Of a stretch of 38,065 bases of DNA, positions 1-6,848 are shown one piece after another; positions within the stretch are counted from its first letter, which is position 1, and the number at the start of each line of letters is the position of its first letter. The notes under the pieces were generated by a model that was not told the DNA's origin, ran no database searches, and saw nothing but the letters and a program-made list of their open reading frames with translations. Position numbers and translations under genes: made by a program. The DNA comes from Oscillospiraceae bacterium. Its GTDB lineage: Bacteria > Bacillota > Clostridia > Oscillospirales > Ruminococcaceae. The stretch covers positions 1 to 38,065 of the forward strand of contig SVMW01000019.1 in assembly GCA_015067215.1 (NCBI GenBank), written 5' to 3'.

Positions 1-44
1 GCAGAAAAACTCTGCATACCTTTTAGTGCTATATTGCCGTTTTT

Positions 45-67
45 CCTTGATTTACAAGGGTTTTTTC
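45..67 (+). terminator. Possible terminator of an upstream plus-strand gene
   Basis: A 5-bp stem (CCTTG at 45-49, CAAGG at 55-59, loop of five) is followed by G and six T on the plus strand. The T-run lies on the plus-strand side only, so it would end a gene entering from the left edge rather than the rubrerythrin gene. The stem is short, so this is a weak call. Confidence 0.4.
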
Positions 68-76
68 TATGAGTGA

Positions 77-622
77 TTATTTGAAATAACGGTTGAGAAG
101 TCCCTCAAATGCCTTTCCGTGTCTTGCTTCGTCACGAGCCATTTCATGCACTGTGTCATGGATAGCATCAAGGTTGAGTTCTTTAGCGCGTTTTGCAAGG
201 TCAAATTTGCCTGCTGTTGCGCCGTTTTCAGCTTCTACACGCATTTCAAGGTTTTTCTTTGTGCTGTCTGTTACAACTTCACCAAGAAGTTCTGCAAATT
301 TGGAAGCATGTTCTGCTTCTTCCCATGCAGCTTTTTCCCAGTAAAGGCCGATTTCAGGATAACCTTCACGATGAGCAACTCTTGCCATTGCAAGGTACAT
401 ACCAACTTCTGTGCATTCGCCTTCAAAGTTAGCTCTGAGGTCAGCAATGATGTCTTCTGGTGCACCAGCTGCAACGCCTACAACGTGTTCTGCAGCCCAC
501 TGTCTCTGACCGGACTGTTCAATGAACTTTTCAGGACCAACTTTACATGTTGGGCAGAATGCTGGTGGGCAGTCGCCTTCGTGAACATAGCCGCATACGG
601 AACAAACAAATTTCTTTTTCAT
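77..622 (-). CDS. rbr: Reverse rubrerythrin (rubredoxin domain first)
   Basis: A 181-residue cytoplasmic non-haem iron protein. The N-terminus carries a rubredoxin-like iron site with two CxxC pairs (C7/C10 and C23/C26). A ferritin-like four-helix diiron domain follows from about residue 55, with Glu/His-rich helices ([32 protein letters not shown]). This order is the reverse of classical rubrerythrin and matches the clostridial reverse rubrerythrins, which reduce hydrogen peroxide (and oxygen) with electrons from NADH via partner proteins. The ATG at 622 is chosen because GGAGG lies 8 nt upstream; an in-frame ATG 15 nt earlier lacks a ribosome site. The gene follows the Fur/PerR regulator by 44 nt on the same strand with no terminator between, so the two are probably co-transcribed and peroxide-controlled. 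Family assignment is firm; substrate preference is inferred. Confidence 0.95.
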   Translation of the reverse strand: MKKKFVCSVCGYVHEGDCPPAFCPTCKVGPEKFIEQSGQRQWAAEHVVGVAAGAPEDIIADLRANFEGECTEVGMYLAMARVAHREGYPEIGLYWEKAAWEEAEHASKFAELLGEVVTDSTKKNLEMRVEAENGATAGKFDLAKRAKELNLDAIHDTVHEMARDEARHGKAFEGLLNRYFK

Positions 623-666
623 AATAAAATCCTCCAAAATTATTCAATCATTTTAATTTTTAATTA

Positions 667-1062
667 TCAGTGACTGCATTTGCAGTCTTTGCATTTACCG
701 TAGAATGTAAGGTTGTGGTAATTTACCGAAAAACCGTAATCAGAATCTATCTTGTCATACAAGGCTTTATCAGACTGGCTGGTTTCAATGTCTATTACCG
801 AACCGCAGCATTCACAGATAAAATGTGTGTGTGGCTTTGTTGTTGCATCATATCTTTTCTGACCATCAACTGTTGCCACTGCAATAATATCTCCATTTTG
901 TTCAAAAAGGGATAAATTGCGATATACTGTGCCAAGGCTTATATCAGGGTGAACAGGTTTTACCTGATTGTAAATCCACTCTGCACTTGGATGACAGTCG
1001 GTACAGCGGATAACCTGTAAAATGGTATCACGCTTTTTGCTGTGCTTATGTACAGTATTCAT
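667..1062 (-). CDS. perR: Fur-family regulator, PerR-like
   Basis: A 131-residue regulator with an N-terminal winged helix (helix region SLGTVYRNLSLFEQNG) and a C-terminal metal-binding and dimerisation domain. The order RYD, HTH, CECCG and a final CKDC matches the PerR pattern: the Asp and two His of the iron-sensing site and the CxxC...CxxC structural zinc site. PerR-type proteins repress peroxide-defence genes until iron-catalysed oxidation of a histidine releases them from DNA. GGAGGTGG precedes the ATG at 1062. The next gene downstream is a reverse rubrerythrin, a standard PerR target. A palindrome overlaps the predicted start of transcription, which suggests autorepression. Fur or Zur cannot be excluded by motif alone, but the context favours PerR. 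Confidence 0.88.
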   Translation of the reverse strand: MNTVHKHSKKRDTILQVIRCTDCHPSAEWIYNQVKPVHPDISLGTVYRNLSLFEQNGDIIAVATVDGQKRYDATTKPHTHFICECCGSVIDIETSQSDKALYDKIDSDYGFSVNYHNLTFYGKCKDCKCSH

Positions 1063-1079
1063 TTATCCACCTCCAAAAC

Positions 1080-1132
1080 AATAATAAGAATTATTCTTGT
1101 TTTTAGTATACCATATTTTTTCTATTTGTAAA
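1080..1132 (-). promoter_or_regulatory. perR-rbr promoter with palindromic operator
   Basis: On the minus strand, TTTACA (1127-1132) and TATACT (1105-1110) are 16 bp apart. The perfect palindrome AAGAAT-T-ATTCTT (1086-1098) sits where transcription would begin. It overlaps a second perfect inverted repeat, AATAAT-4-ATTATT (1080-1095). The 6-1-6 form resembles the spacing of PerR/Fur boxes. Autorepression is an inference from position. Confidence 0.65.
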
Positions 1133-1398
1133 GAGTTTTTTTAAAATTTTTCAAAAAAATTTTAATTAGTAAAAGGAATATATAAACTTAAAAAATATAT
1201 TGTATATAATAAATCAATATTTAATACATTATTTAATAAAGATATGTATAAAGGTAAAGAGTCTCTATAAATTATGATTTAAAATTATGGAAAATAAAAA
1301 ATAATTTCTATCGTTATTTAATTAACTGGTTACAAATTGGTTAAAATTTTGCAATTTTAGTCTCTTTTTGTTGATTTTGTACAAAAGTTCAGATTACA
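1133..1398. other. AT-rich spacer between divergent operons
   Basis: This very AT-rich stretch has no plausible gene, RNA gene or strong hairpin. It separates the perR-rbr operon from the TRAP operon. Short direct repeats such as TGGTTA are present, but nothing can be assigned. Confidence 0.6.
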
Positions 1399-1439
1399 TT
1401 GCTTGAATTGCTTGTAAAAAAGGTGTATAATTCAAGCAA
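1399..1439 (+). promoter_or_regulatory. TRAP operon promoter with flanking inverted repeat
   Basis: TTGAAT (1403-1408) and TATAAT (1426-1431) are 17 bp apart, a good sigma-A promoter. A perfect 9-bp inverted repeat, TTGCTTGAA (1399-1407) and TTCAAGCAA (1431-1439), covers the -35 element and the end of the -10 element. An extra direct copy TTGCTTG lies at 1408-1414. The placement suggests a repressor or activator site; the regulator is unknown. Confidence 0.6.
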
Positions 1440-1489
1440 ATCCTGGAACATGATAATGAATACAGGAAAAACAATAGGAGGATAATTTT

Positions 1490-2482
1490 ATGAAAAAATT
1501 ATTGGCACTCGTACTTGCACTTGCAATGTCCATTTCAATGGTAGCATGCAGCAGCGCTCCAGCAGGCGAAGGCGAAGGCGAAGCAGCAGGCACAGAAACA
1601 GTTGAAACTGTTAAAATGACAATGGGTACAGGCGGTACAACAGGTACATACTACGCATTTGGCGGCGTTATTGCTAACGTTATCAACGGCAAAGATGTTG
1701 GTGTTGAAATCAACGTTCAGTCAACAGGTGCTTCCAAAGCAAACATCTATCTCGTTCACGACGGCGAAGCAGACCTTGCTATCGTACAGAATGACGTTAT
1801 GGACTATGGTTACAACGGCACAGACCTTTTCGCATCAGAAGGCAAAGCTGACGGCTTCCGTACAGTAGCAGCTCTCTATGCTGAAGTTTGTCAGGTTGTT
1901 TCCACAAGCGACATCACATCCATCGAAGACCTTAAAGGTAAAAGAGTTTCCGTTGGTGACGCTGGTTCAGGTGTTGAATTCAACGCTCGTCAGATTCTTG
2001 AAGCTTACGGTATGACATTTGAAGATATCGAAGTTAACAACCTCGGTTTCGGCGATTCTTCCGACGCTCTCAAAGACGGCAAAATCGATGCATTCTTCTG
2101 CACAGCTGGTGCTCCAACAACAGCTATTGTAGAACTTGCAACAACAAACGACATCAACCTCCTTGCAATCGATGATGCACACGCAAAAATCCTTGCAGAC
2201 GCTTATCCATACTACACAACATACCCAATCCCAGGCGGCTCCTACAAAGGTGTTGACGAAGACGTTCAGACAGTTGCAATCAAAGCTACATTGATCTGCT
2301 CACCAAACCTTTCCGAAGACACAGTTTACAACCTTACAAAAGCTATCTTCGACAATCAGGCAGAAATTGCTTCCGCACATGCAAAAGGTGCAGAACTCAG
2401 CCTTGAATATGCTGTAACAGGTGTTTCTGTTCCATTCCACCCAGGTGCAGAAAAATACTTTAAAGAAGTTGGCGCTATCTAA
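1490..2482 (+). CDS. TAXI-family TRAP transporter substrate-binding lipoprotein
   Basis: A 330-residue exported binding protein. Residues 1-20 form a lipoprotein signal ending in SMVAC, with Cys20 as the lipidated residue, followed by a Gly/Glu-rich linker. The mature part has TAXI-type features: an early GTGGTTGTYYAFGG segment, a SKANIYLVHDGEADLAIVQ segment, GKRVSVGDAGSGVEFNAR, and a second-lobe DALKDGKIDAFF stretch. TAXI proteins capture small carboxylates or amino acids such as glutamate outside the membrane and deliver them to a fused TRAP permease, driven by an ion gradient. The ATG has a strong AGGAGG ribosome site. DUF1850 and the fused permease follow in the same operon, which supports the assignment. 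Substrate cannot be read from the sequence. Codon use is strongly biased, suggesting high expression. Confidence 0.95.
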   Translation: MKKLLALVLALAMSISMVACSSAPAGEGEGEAAGTETVETVKMTMGTGGTTGTYYAFGGVIANVINGKDVGVEINVQSTGASKANIYLVHDGEADLAIVQNDVMDYGYNGTDLFASEGKADGFRTVAALYAEVCQVVSTSDITSIEDLKGKRVSVGDAGSGVEFNARQILEAYGMTFEDIEVNNLGFGDSSDALKDGKIDAFFCTAGAPTTAIVELATTNDINLLAIDDAHAKILADAYPYYTTYPIPGGSYKGVDEDVQTVAIKATLICSPNLSEDTVYNLTKAIFDNQAEIASAHAKGAELSLEYAVTGVSVPFHPGAEKYFKEVGAI

Positions 2483-2491
2483 TATACAACT

Positions 2492-2983
2492 TTGAAAAAT
2501 AGGAAATTGAATTTCACGGCAGTGACTGCAATAATGATTTTCGTTATTGCAGTCATTGCAATATTTGGGATAAGAAGCGGAAATTATCTCGTATTAAGGA
2601 ATGGAGATACGGATGAAGAATTTGCCCGCTTCCGTGTCAGTGAAGGTGACGAATTTTCGGTTACATTCATACATTCCGTTAACCAGTATCCTCTTACAGA
2701 TGTATACCAGATCAAAGATGGAAAAATATTTGTTATCCGCACAATATACAACAACTTTGGTGCAGGTGTACAGACTGAAATTGAGGAAGGGCAGACGTTG
2801 ACAATCAACGAAAACGGAGAGATGGTTGTTTCCGGTTTTGATATGGAAATGCCATATCTTTCATATATTGTAGGCACGGTTTCTGACCATACGCTTACAA
2901 TTCATAATAAAGAAATCAGTTTAAGGGAAATCTGCGGCAGAAACAGCAAGGTCAGTTTTTCCTGTGAACATAGATATTTCTAA
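2492..2983 (+). CDS. DUF1850 protein of the TAXI-TRAP operon
   Basis: A 163-residue protein with one N-terminal hydrophobic segment (about residues 10-28) and an extracytoplasmic domain. The domain contains FSVTFIHSVNQYPLTDVYQI, the hallmark of DUF1850, and ends SFSCEHRYF. Genes of this family usually sit between a TAXI binding protein and a fused TRAP permease, exactly as here; the molecular role is not established. The proposed start is TTG at 2492, 9 nt after the stop of the binding protein, without a clear ribosome site, so translational coupling is possible. An ATG at 2534 would give a protein 14 residues shorter that still keeps part of the membrane segment. Confidence 0.85.
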   Translation: MKNRKLNFTAVTAIMIFVIAVIAIFGIRSGNYLVLRNGDTDEEFARFRVSEGDEFSVTFIHSVNQYPLTDVYQIKDGKIFVIRTIYNNFGAGVQTEIEEGQTLTINENGEMVVSGFDMEMPYLSYIVGTVSDHTLTIHNKEISLREICGRNSKVSFSCEHRYF

Positions 2984-3005
2984 ATATTATTAAGGAGGAC
3001 TTTTT

Positions 3006-4979
3006 ATGGCAGAAAATATGCAAGTTAATACTGCTCCTGAAGAAGAAATTCTTACAGGTTCTGCAGAAGATGTTGAAGCCATAATGAAAAAATACGACAG
3101 AGAGTCCAACACAAGAATCTGGGAAGGTACACCAAAAGTTATTATTGGTTATCTCCTTGCAGCATTTGCAGTACTGATGGTTTATATGAACCTTTTTGCA
3201 AACTGGGATGAACGTGTAAGACGTTCTTTGTTCGTAGGCATCGTTATTGTTCTTGTTTTCCTTATCTATCCGGCTAAAAAAGGTAGCGGTAAGGTTAACC
3301 ACATGCCAATTGGTGACATCATTTTGATGGTACTGGGCAGTTGTTCGTTCTTTTATTTTGTTGTTAACTTTAAAGAAATCATCAGCCATGCAACACGTAT
3401 CAGCAACGTAGAAATTATAGTTGGTGTTATTGGTATTCTTGTGCTGATGGAAGCTTGCCGCCGTTCGGTAGGTATTCCGATTCTGGTGGTTGCATCAGCA
3501 TTTATCGGTTATGCATTCTGGGCAGGTTTTGACCAGGGCAGAACATTTATGCAGGTTCTTAAAACTGTAGTTTACAACCTGTTCTATACAACAGGCGGTG
3601 TTATCGGTACACCAATCGGGGTTTGTTCCACATACATTGCACTGTTTATCCTGTTCGGTTCATTCCTGGAAGCAACCGGTATTTCAGAATTCTTTATTCA
3701 GCTTGCAAACTCCATTGCAGGTGCTTCCACAGGCGGCCCTGCTAAAGTAGCTGTTATCTCATCTGCTCTTTGCGGTATGGTTTCCGGTTCTTCTGTTGGT
3801 AACACAGTTACAACAGGTGCGGTTACAATCCCAATGATGAAAAAGACAGGTTACAAAGGTGAATTTGCAGGTGCTGTAGAAGCCGCTGCTTCCACAGGTG
3901 GTCAGATTATGCCTCCTATTATGGGTGCTGCAGCATTCCTTATGGCAGAAATGGTTGGCGTACAGTACAGCGAAATCGCTTTCCGTGCAATTTTCCCTGC
4001 ACTTCTGTACTTTACAGGTATCTTTATCACAGTTCACCTTGAAGCAAAACGTCTTGGACTTAAAGGTATCTCTAAAGCAGATCTTCCAAAATTCTTCCCA
4101 CTGTTTATCAGACAGGGTTATCTGCTTATTCCATTGATTGCTCTTGTAGTAATGGTTATGAAGGGCTACACAATGTCCCGTTCAGCTGTTTTTGCTACAT
4201 TCCTTGCAATCGTAGTTACACTTCCTAATAAAGAACTCAGAATGAATCCAAAGAGATTTGTATCAGCTTTGGAAGCTGGCGGTAAATCCACACTTTCCGT
4301 TGCAGTATCCTGTGGTGTTGCAGGTATTATTGCAGGCGTTGTTACAATGACAGGTCTTGGCCAGATTCTCATTTCTGCAATCGTTGGTGTTGCAGGCAAC
4401 AACGTATTTATCGCTTTGTTCCTCACAATGCTCACATGTATCGTTCTTGGTATGGGTGTTCCTACAACAGCTAACTATATCATCATGGCAACAACATGTG
4501 CACCTATCCTTGTAAATGGTATGGGCATCAATCCAATTGCTGCAAATATGTTTGTATTCTACTTTGGTATCGTAGCTGACATCACACCTCCGGTTGCTCT
4601 TGCAGCATATGCTGGTTCTGCTATTGCAAAATCCAACCCAATGAAAACAGCTCTCAATGCTACACGACTTGCAATTGCAGCGTTTATCGTGCCTTACATC
4701 TTTGCACTCAATCCTGCAATGCTGTTTATCGATGCAGGCGTACTTGATATCGTACTGATCATCGTTACATCCCTTGCCGGTCTGTTTGGTGTTGCAGGTG
4801 GTCTTGAAGGTTATATGATCTACAATATGAACATAATTCAGAGACTTATGGCAATTGCAGGCGGCTTGCTTATGCTCATCCCTGGTGCAGTAACAGACGT
4901 AATCGGTATTGCTCTTGTAGTTCTTTGCTGTGTATGGCAGCTTGCTATGAAGAAAAAAGCATCTAAAGCAACAGCTTAA
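3006..4979 (+). CDS. TRAP transporter permease, 4TM/12TM fusion
   Basis: A 657-residue integral membrane protein. About 50 hydrophilic residues precede a small-subunit (DctQ-like) four-helix part (roughly residues 50-180), then a DctM-like large subunit of about twelve helices. It contains typical glycine-rich re-entrant segments such as GMVSGSSVGNTVTTGAVTIP and AAASTGGQIMPPIMGAAAFL, and a second-half counterpart around GMGVPTTANYIIMATTCAPIL with DITPPVALAAYAGSAIA. Fused permeases pair with TAXI binding proteins and import the ligand with sodium or protons. AAGGAGG precedes the ATG. It is the last gene of the operon, followed by a strong terminator. The substrate is unknown. Confidence 0.95.
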   Translation: MAENMQVNTAPEEEILTGSAEDVEAIMKKYDRESNTRIWEGTPKVIIGYLLAAFAVLMVYMNLFANWDERVRRSLFVGIVIVLVFLIYPAKKGSGKVNHMPIGDIILMVLGSCSFFYFVVNFKEIISHATRISNVEIIVGVIGILVLMEACRRSVGIPILVVASAFIGYAFWAGFDQGRTFMQVLKTVVYNLFYTTGGVIGTPIGVCSTYIALFILFGSFLEATGISEFFIQLANSIAGASTGGPAKVAVISSALCGMVSGSSVGNTVTTGAVTIPMMKKTGYKGEFAGAVEAAASTGGQIMPPIMGAAAFLMAEMVGVQYSEIAFRAIFPALLYFTGIFITVHLEAKRLGLKGISKADLPKFFPLFIRQGYLLIPLIALVVMVMKGYTMSRSAVFATFLAIVVTLPNKELRMNPKRFVSALEAGGKSTLSVAVSCGVAGIIAGVVTMTGLGQILISAIVGVAGNNVFIALFLTMLTCIVLGMGVPTTANYIIMATTCAPILVNGMGINPIAANMFVFYFGIVADITPPVALAAYAGSAIAKSNPMKTALNATRLAIAAFIVPYIFALNPAMLFIDAGVLDIVLIIVTSLAGLFGVAGGLEGYMIYNMNIIQRLMAIAGGLLMLIPGAVTDVIGIALVVLCCVWQLAMKKKASKATA

Positions 4980-4993
4980 AACAAATTGAAATA

Positions 4994-5029
4994 AAAAAAT
5001 CCTGTGTGATTATTCACACAGGATTTTTT
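4994..5029. terminator. Bidirectional terminator between convergent operons
   Basis: The perfect 10-bp stem TCCTGTGTGA / TCACACAGGA (5000-5009 and 5014-5023, loop TTAT) is flanked by six A and six T. It can end the TRAP operon (plus) and the glycogen operon (minus, stop at 5036). Confidence 0.92.
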
Positions 5030-5035
5030 ATTGGA

Positions 5036-6841
5036 TTATTTAATATTTTCCATTAAATAGTACATAGCAGGAACAGTATAGTTTTTACCACTGTATTCAA
5101 ACGTTATATCTTTTACACCGCGGTTTACGGCGATAAGCACTTCTCTGTCAAGTTTGCGGTCAAAACGTGTGAATACAACACATTCATCTGTTGCAAATAC
5201 AAAGTGTATGCGACCTTCGGCAAAAACGTCGTGACTGTTGCGGAATTCTGCAATTTTCTTGACATTTTTAAGGATATATTCATCCATTGCCCACCATGTA
5301 AAATAACCGCGGTTGAACGGGTCGCGATAGCCCTGCATACCTATTTCGTCACCGTAATAGATACAAGGCAAACCGGGCATTGCAAAAAGCAGGGCATAGC
5401 CGCAAACGATAAGTTTTTGTGCCTTTATATATTTTTCAGCAGTCAAAAAACGTTTGCTCTGCCAGTATCTGTCGGTACTGTATGGGTTTTCACCGCACAA
5501 AGCTGTCATTGCACGGGGGGTGTCGTGGGTGGAAAGATTGTTCAGTGCCACATCCAATGCTTCTTTAGGATAATTTTCGCAGATGGTAAAAATTTCATCA
5601 CAGAAATCTTCGCCTTTGCCTCCGGTAAGAAAATCGAGAATGGACACGCGGAACGGATAGTTCATGGTAGTGTCGAGACCTGTACCAAGCAGATATCTTC
5701 TTCTTTTGCCGTAACTCCACTTGTTTGTAGCATCTTCCCACACTTCGCCAACCAGCAGCTTGTCCTCTCCGTGAGCTTTTACAGCAACACGGATCTGGTC
5801 AATAAAACTGTCAGGAAGTTCATCTGCAACATCAAGACGGAAACCGTCGGCACCCTGGCGAAGCCAGTAATCAATAACACCATTTTTGCCACAGATAAAT
5901 TCTGCATAGGAAGGGTCTTTTTCATTTACTTCAGGCAGGGTGTCAAAACCCCACCATGCACGGTAACCGCAAGGGAAGCGAGGGGAAAAGTCGTACCATT
6001 TTCTGTACGGACTGTCTGTGTGGTCAAAAGCGCCTTTGCTGTCATATCTGCCTTCTTTGTTGAAGTATATACTGTCACTGCCTGTATGACTGAAAACACC
6101 GTCAAGGATAATTTTCATACCTTTTTCGTGGGCTGTATTGCAAAGAATATGAAAATCTTCCAATGTGCCCAGATCAGGGTCAATTTTCATGTAGTCAGCG
6201 GTGTTGTATCGGTGGTTGGAATGTGCCTCAAAAATAGGGTTGAGGTAGATGTATCCTACACCAAGTTCAACAAGGTAATCCAGTTTTTCTGTTATGCCTT
6301 TAAGGTCACCGCCGTAATAGTCTTTGTTAAGATATCCTTCAGGCATTTCGACAGGATAGAAGAAAGGTTCACCTTCTTTATCGGGACGATAAACACGGTC
6401 AATAAAGCTGAGTTTGCTTTTTTTTCTGCCTTCGTAAAATCTGTCAGGAAAAATCTGATAAAACACTTTGCCTTTGGCCTGCTGCGGTGTGGAGAAGTTT
6501 TTATCATAAACAGTCAGCTGAAACAGGTCGCCGCTTTTTGCAACAATGCCAATGCCTTTGCCACTGTTATAAATGCCGTAATCGGTTTTGCCTAAATCGA
6601 ATGAATAAAAGTATAAACCACGTTCCTGTGGTACAAAAGAAACGGTAAAAATAAATTTACCGTTTTCTTTGCCTTTTAAGTTCATTGAAAGTTTTTGTTT
6701 TTCAGCAGTTTCCCTTTGAATGGAAAGAAATGGTTTTGCATCATCGCTATCGAGTGCAACAGAAAAAGTGATTTCAGTTTCCTGTCTTACAGCACCGAAA
6801 GGAGATTTGAAAAACTCATCTCTACTGTTAAAAACATTCAT
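5036..6841 (-). CDS. GH13 alpha-amylase family enzyme (neopullulanase/cyclomaltodextrinase-like)
   Basis: A 601-residue enzyme without a signal peptide, so it should act in the cytoplasm on maltodextrins. Residues 1-125 form a beta-rich N-terminal domain as in neopullulanase-type GH13 enzymes. The catalytic barrel begins at KVFYQIFPDRF. All conserved regions are present: LDGVFSHTG (His252), GFRLDVADE (nucleophile Asp337), LVGEVWE (acid/base Glu366) and NNLSTHDTPR (Asp440). A C-terminal beta domain follows GLPCIYYGDEIGMQGYRDP. AGGTG precedes the ATG, and the start lies 7 nt after the stop of glycogen phosphorylase, so the two form an operon. The likely role is trimming or debranching of glycogen or imported maltodextrin after phosphorolysis. 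The exact specificity (alpha-1,4, alpha-1,6 or cyclodextrin) cannot be decided here. Confidence 0.92.
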   Translation of the reverse strand: MNVFNSRDEFFKSPFGAVRQETEITFSVALDSDDAKPFLSIQRETAEKQKLSMNLKGKENGKFIFTVSFVPQERGLYFYSFDLGKTDYGIYNSGKGIGIVAKSGDLFQLTVYDKNFSTPQQAKGKVFYQIFPDRFYEGRKKSKLSFIDRVYRPDKEGEPFFYPVEMPEGYLNKDYYGGDLKGITEKLDYLVELGVGYIYLNPIFEAHSNHRYNTADYMKIDPDLGTLEDFHILCNTAHEKGMKIILDGVFSHTGSDSIYFNKEGRYDSKGAFDHTDSPYRKWYDFSPRFPCGYRAWWGFDTLPEVNEKDPSYAEFICGKNGVIDYWLRQGADGFRLDVADELPDSFIDQIRVAVKAHGEDKLLVGEVWEDATNKWSYGKRRRYLLGTGLDTTMNYPFRVSILDFLTGGKGEDFCDEIFTICENYPKEALDVALNNLSTHDTPRAMTALCGENPYSTDRYWQSKRFLTAEKYIKAQKLIVCGYALLFAMPGLPCIYYGDEIGMQGYRDPFNRGYFTWWAMDEYILKNVKKIAEFRNSHDVFAEGRIHFVFATDECVVFTRFDRKLDREVLIAVNRGVKDITFEYSGKNYTVPAMYYLMENIK

Positions 6842-6848
6842 AATTCAC

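Noticed and set aside
1133-1398. Possible riboswitch or small RNA in the long AT-rich gap
   Set aside because: No stable stem-loop series, conserved aptamer core or terminator was visible. The promoter with TATAAT at 1426 leaves only a short leader before the lipoprotein gene.
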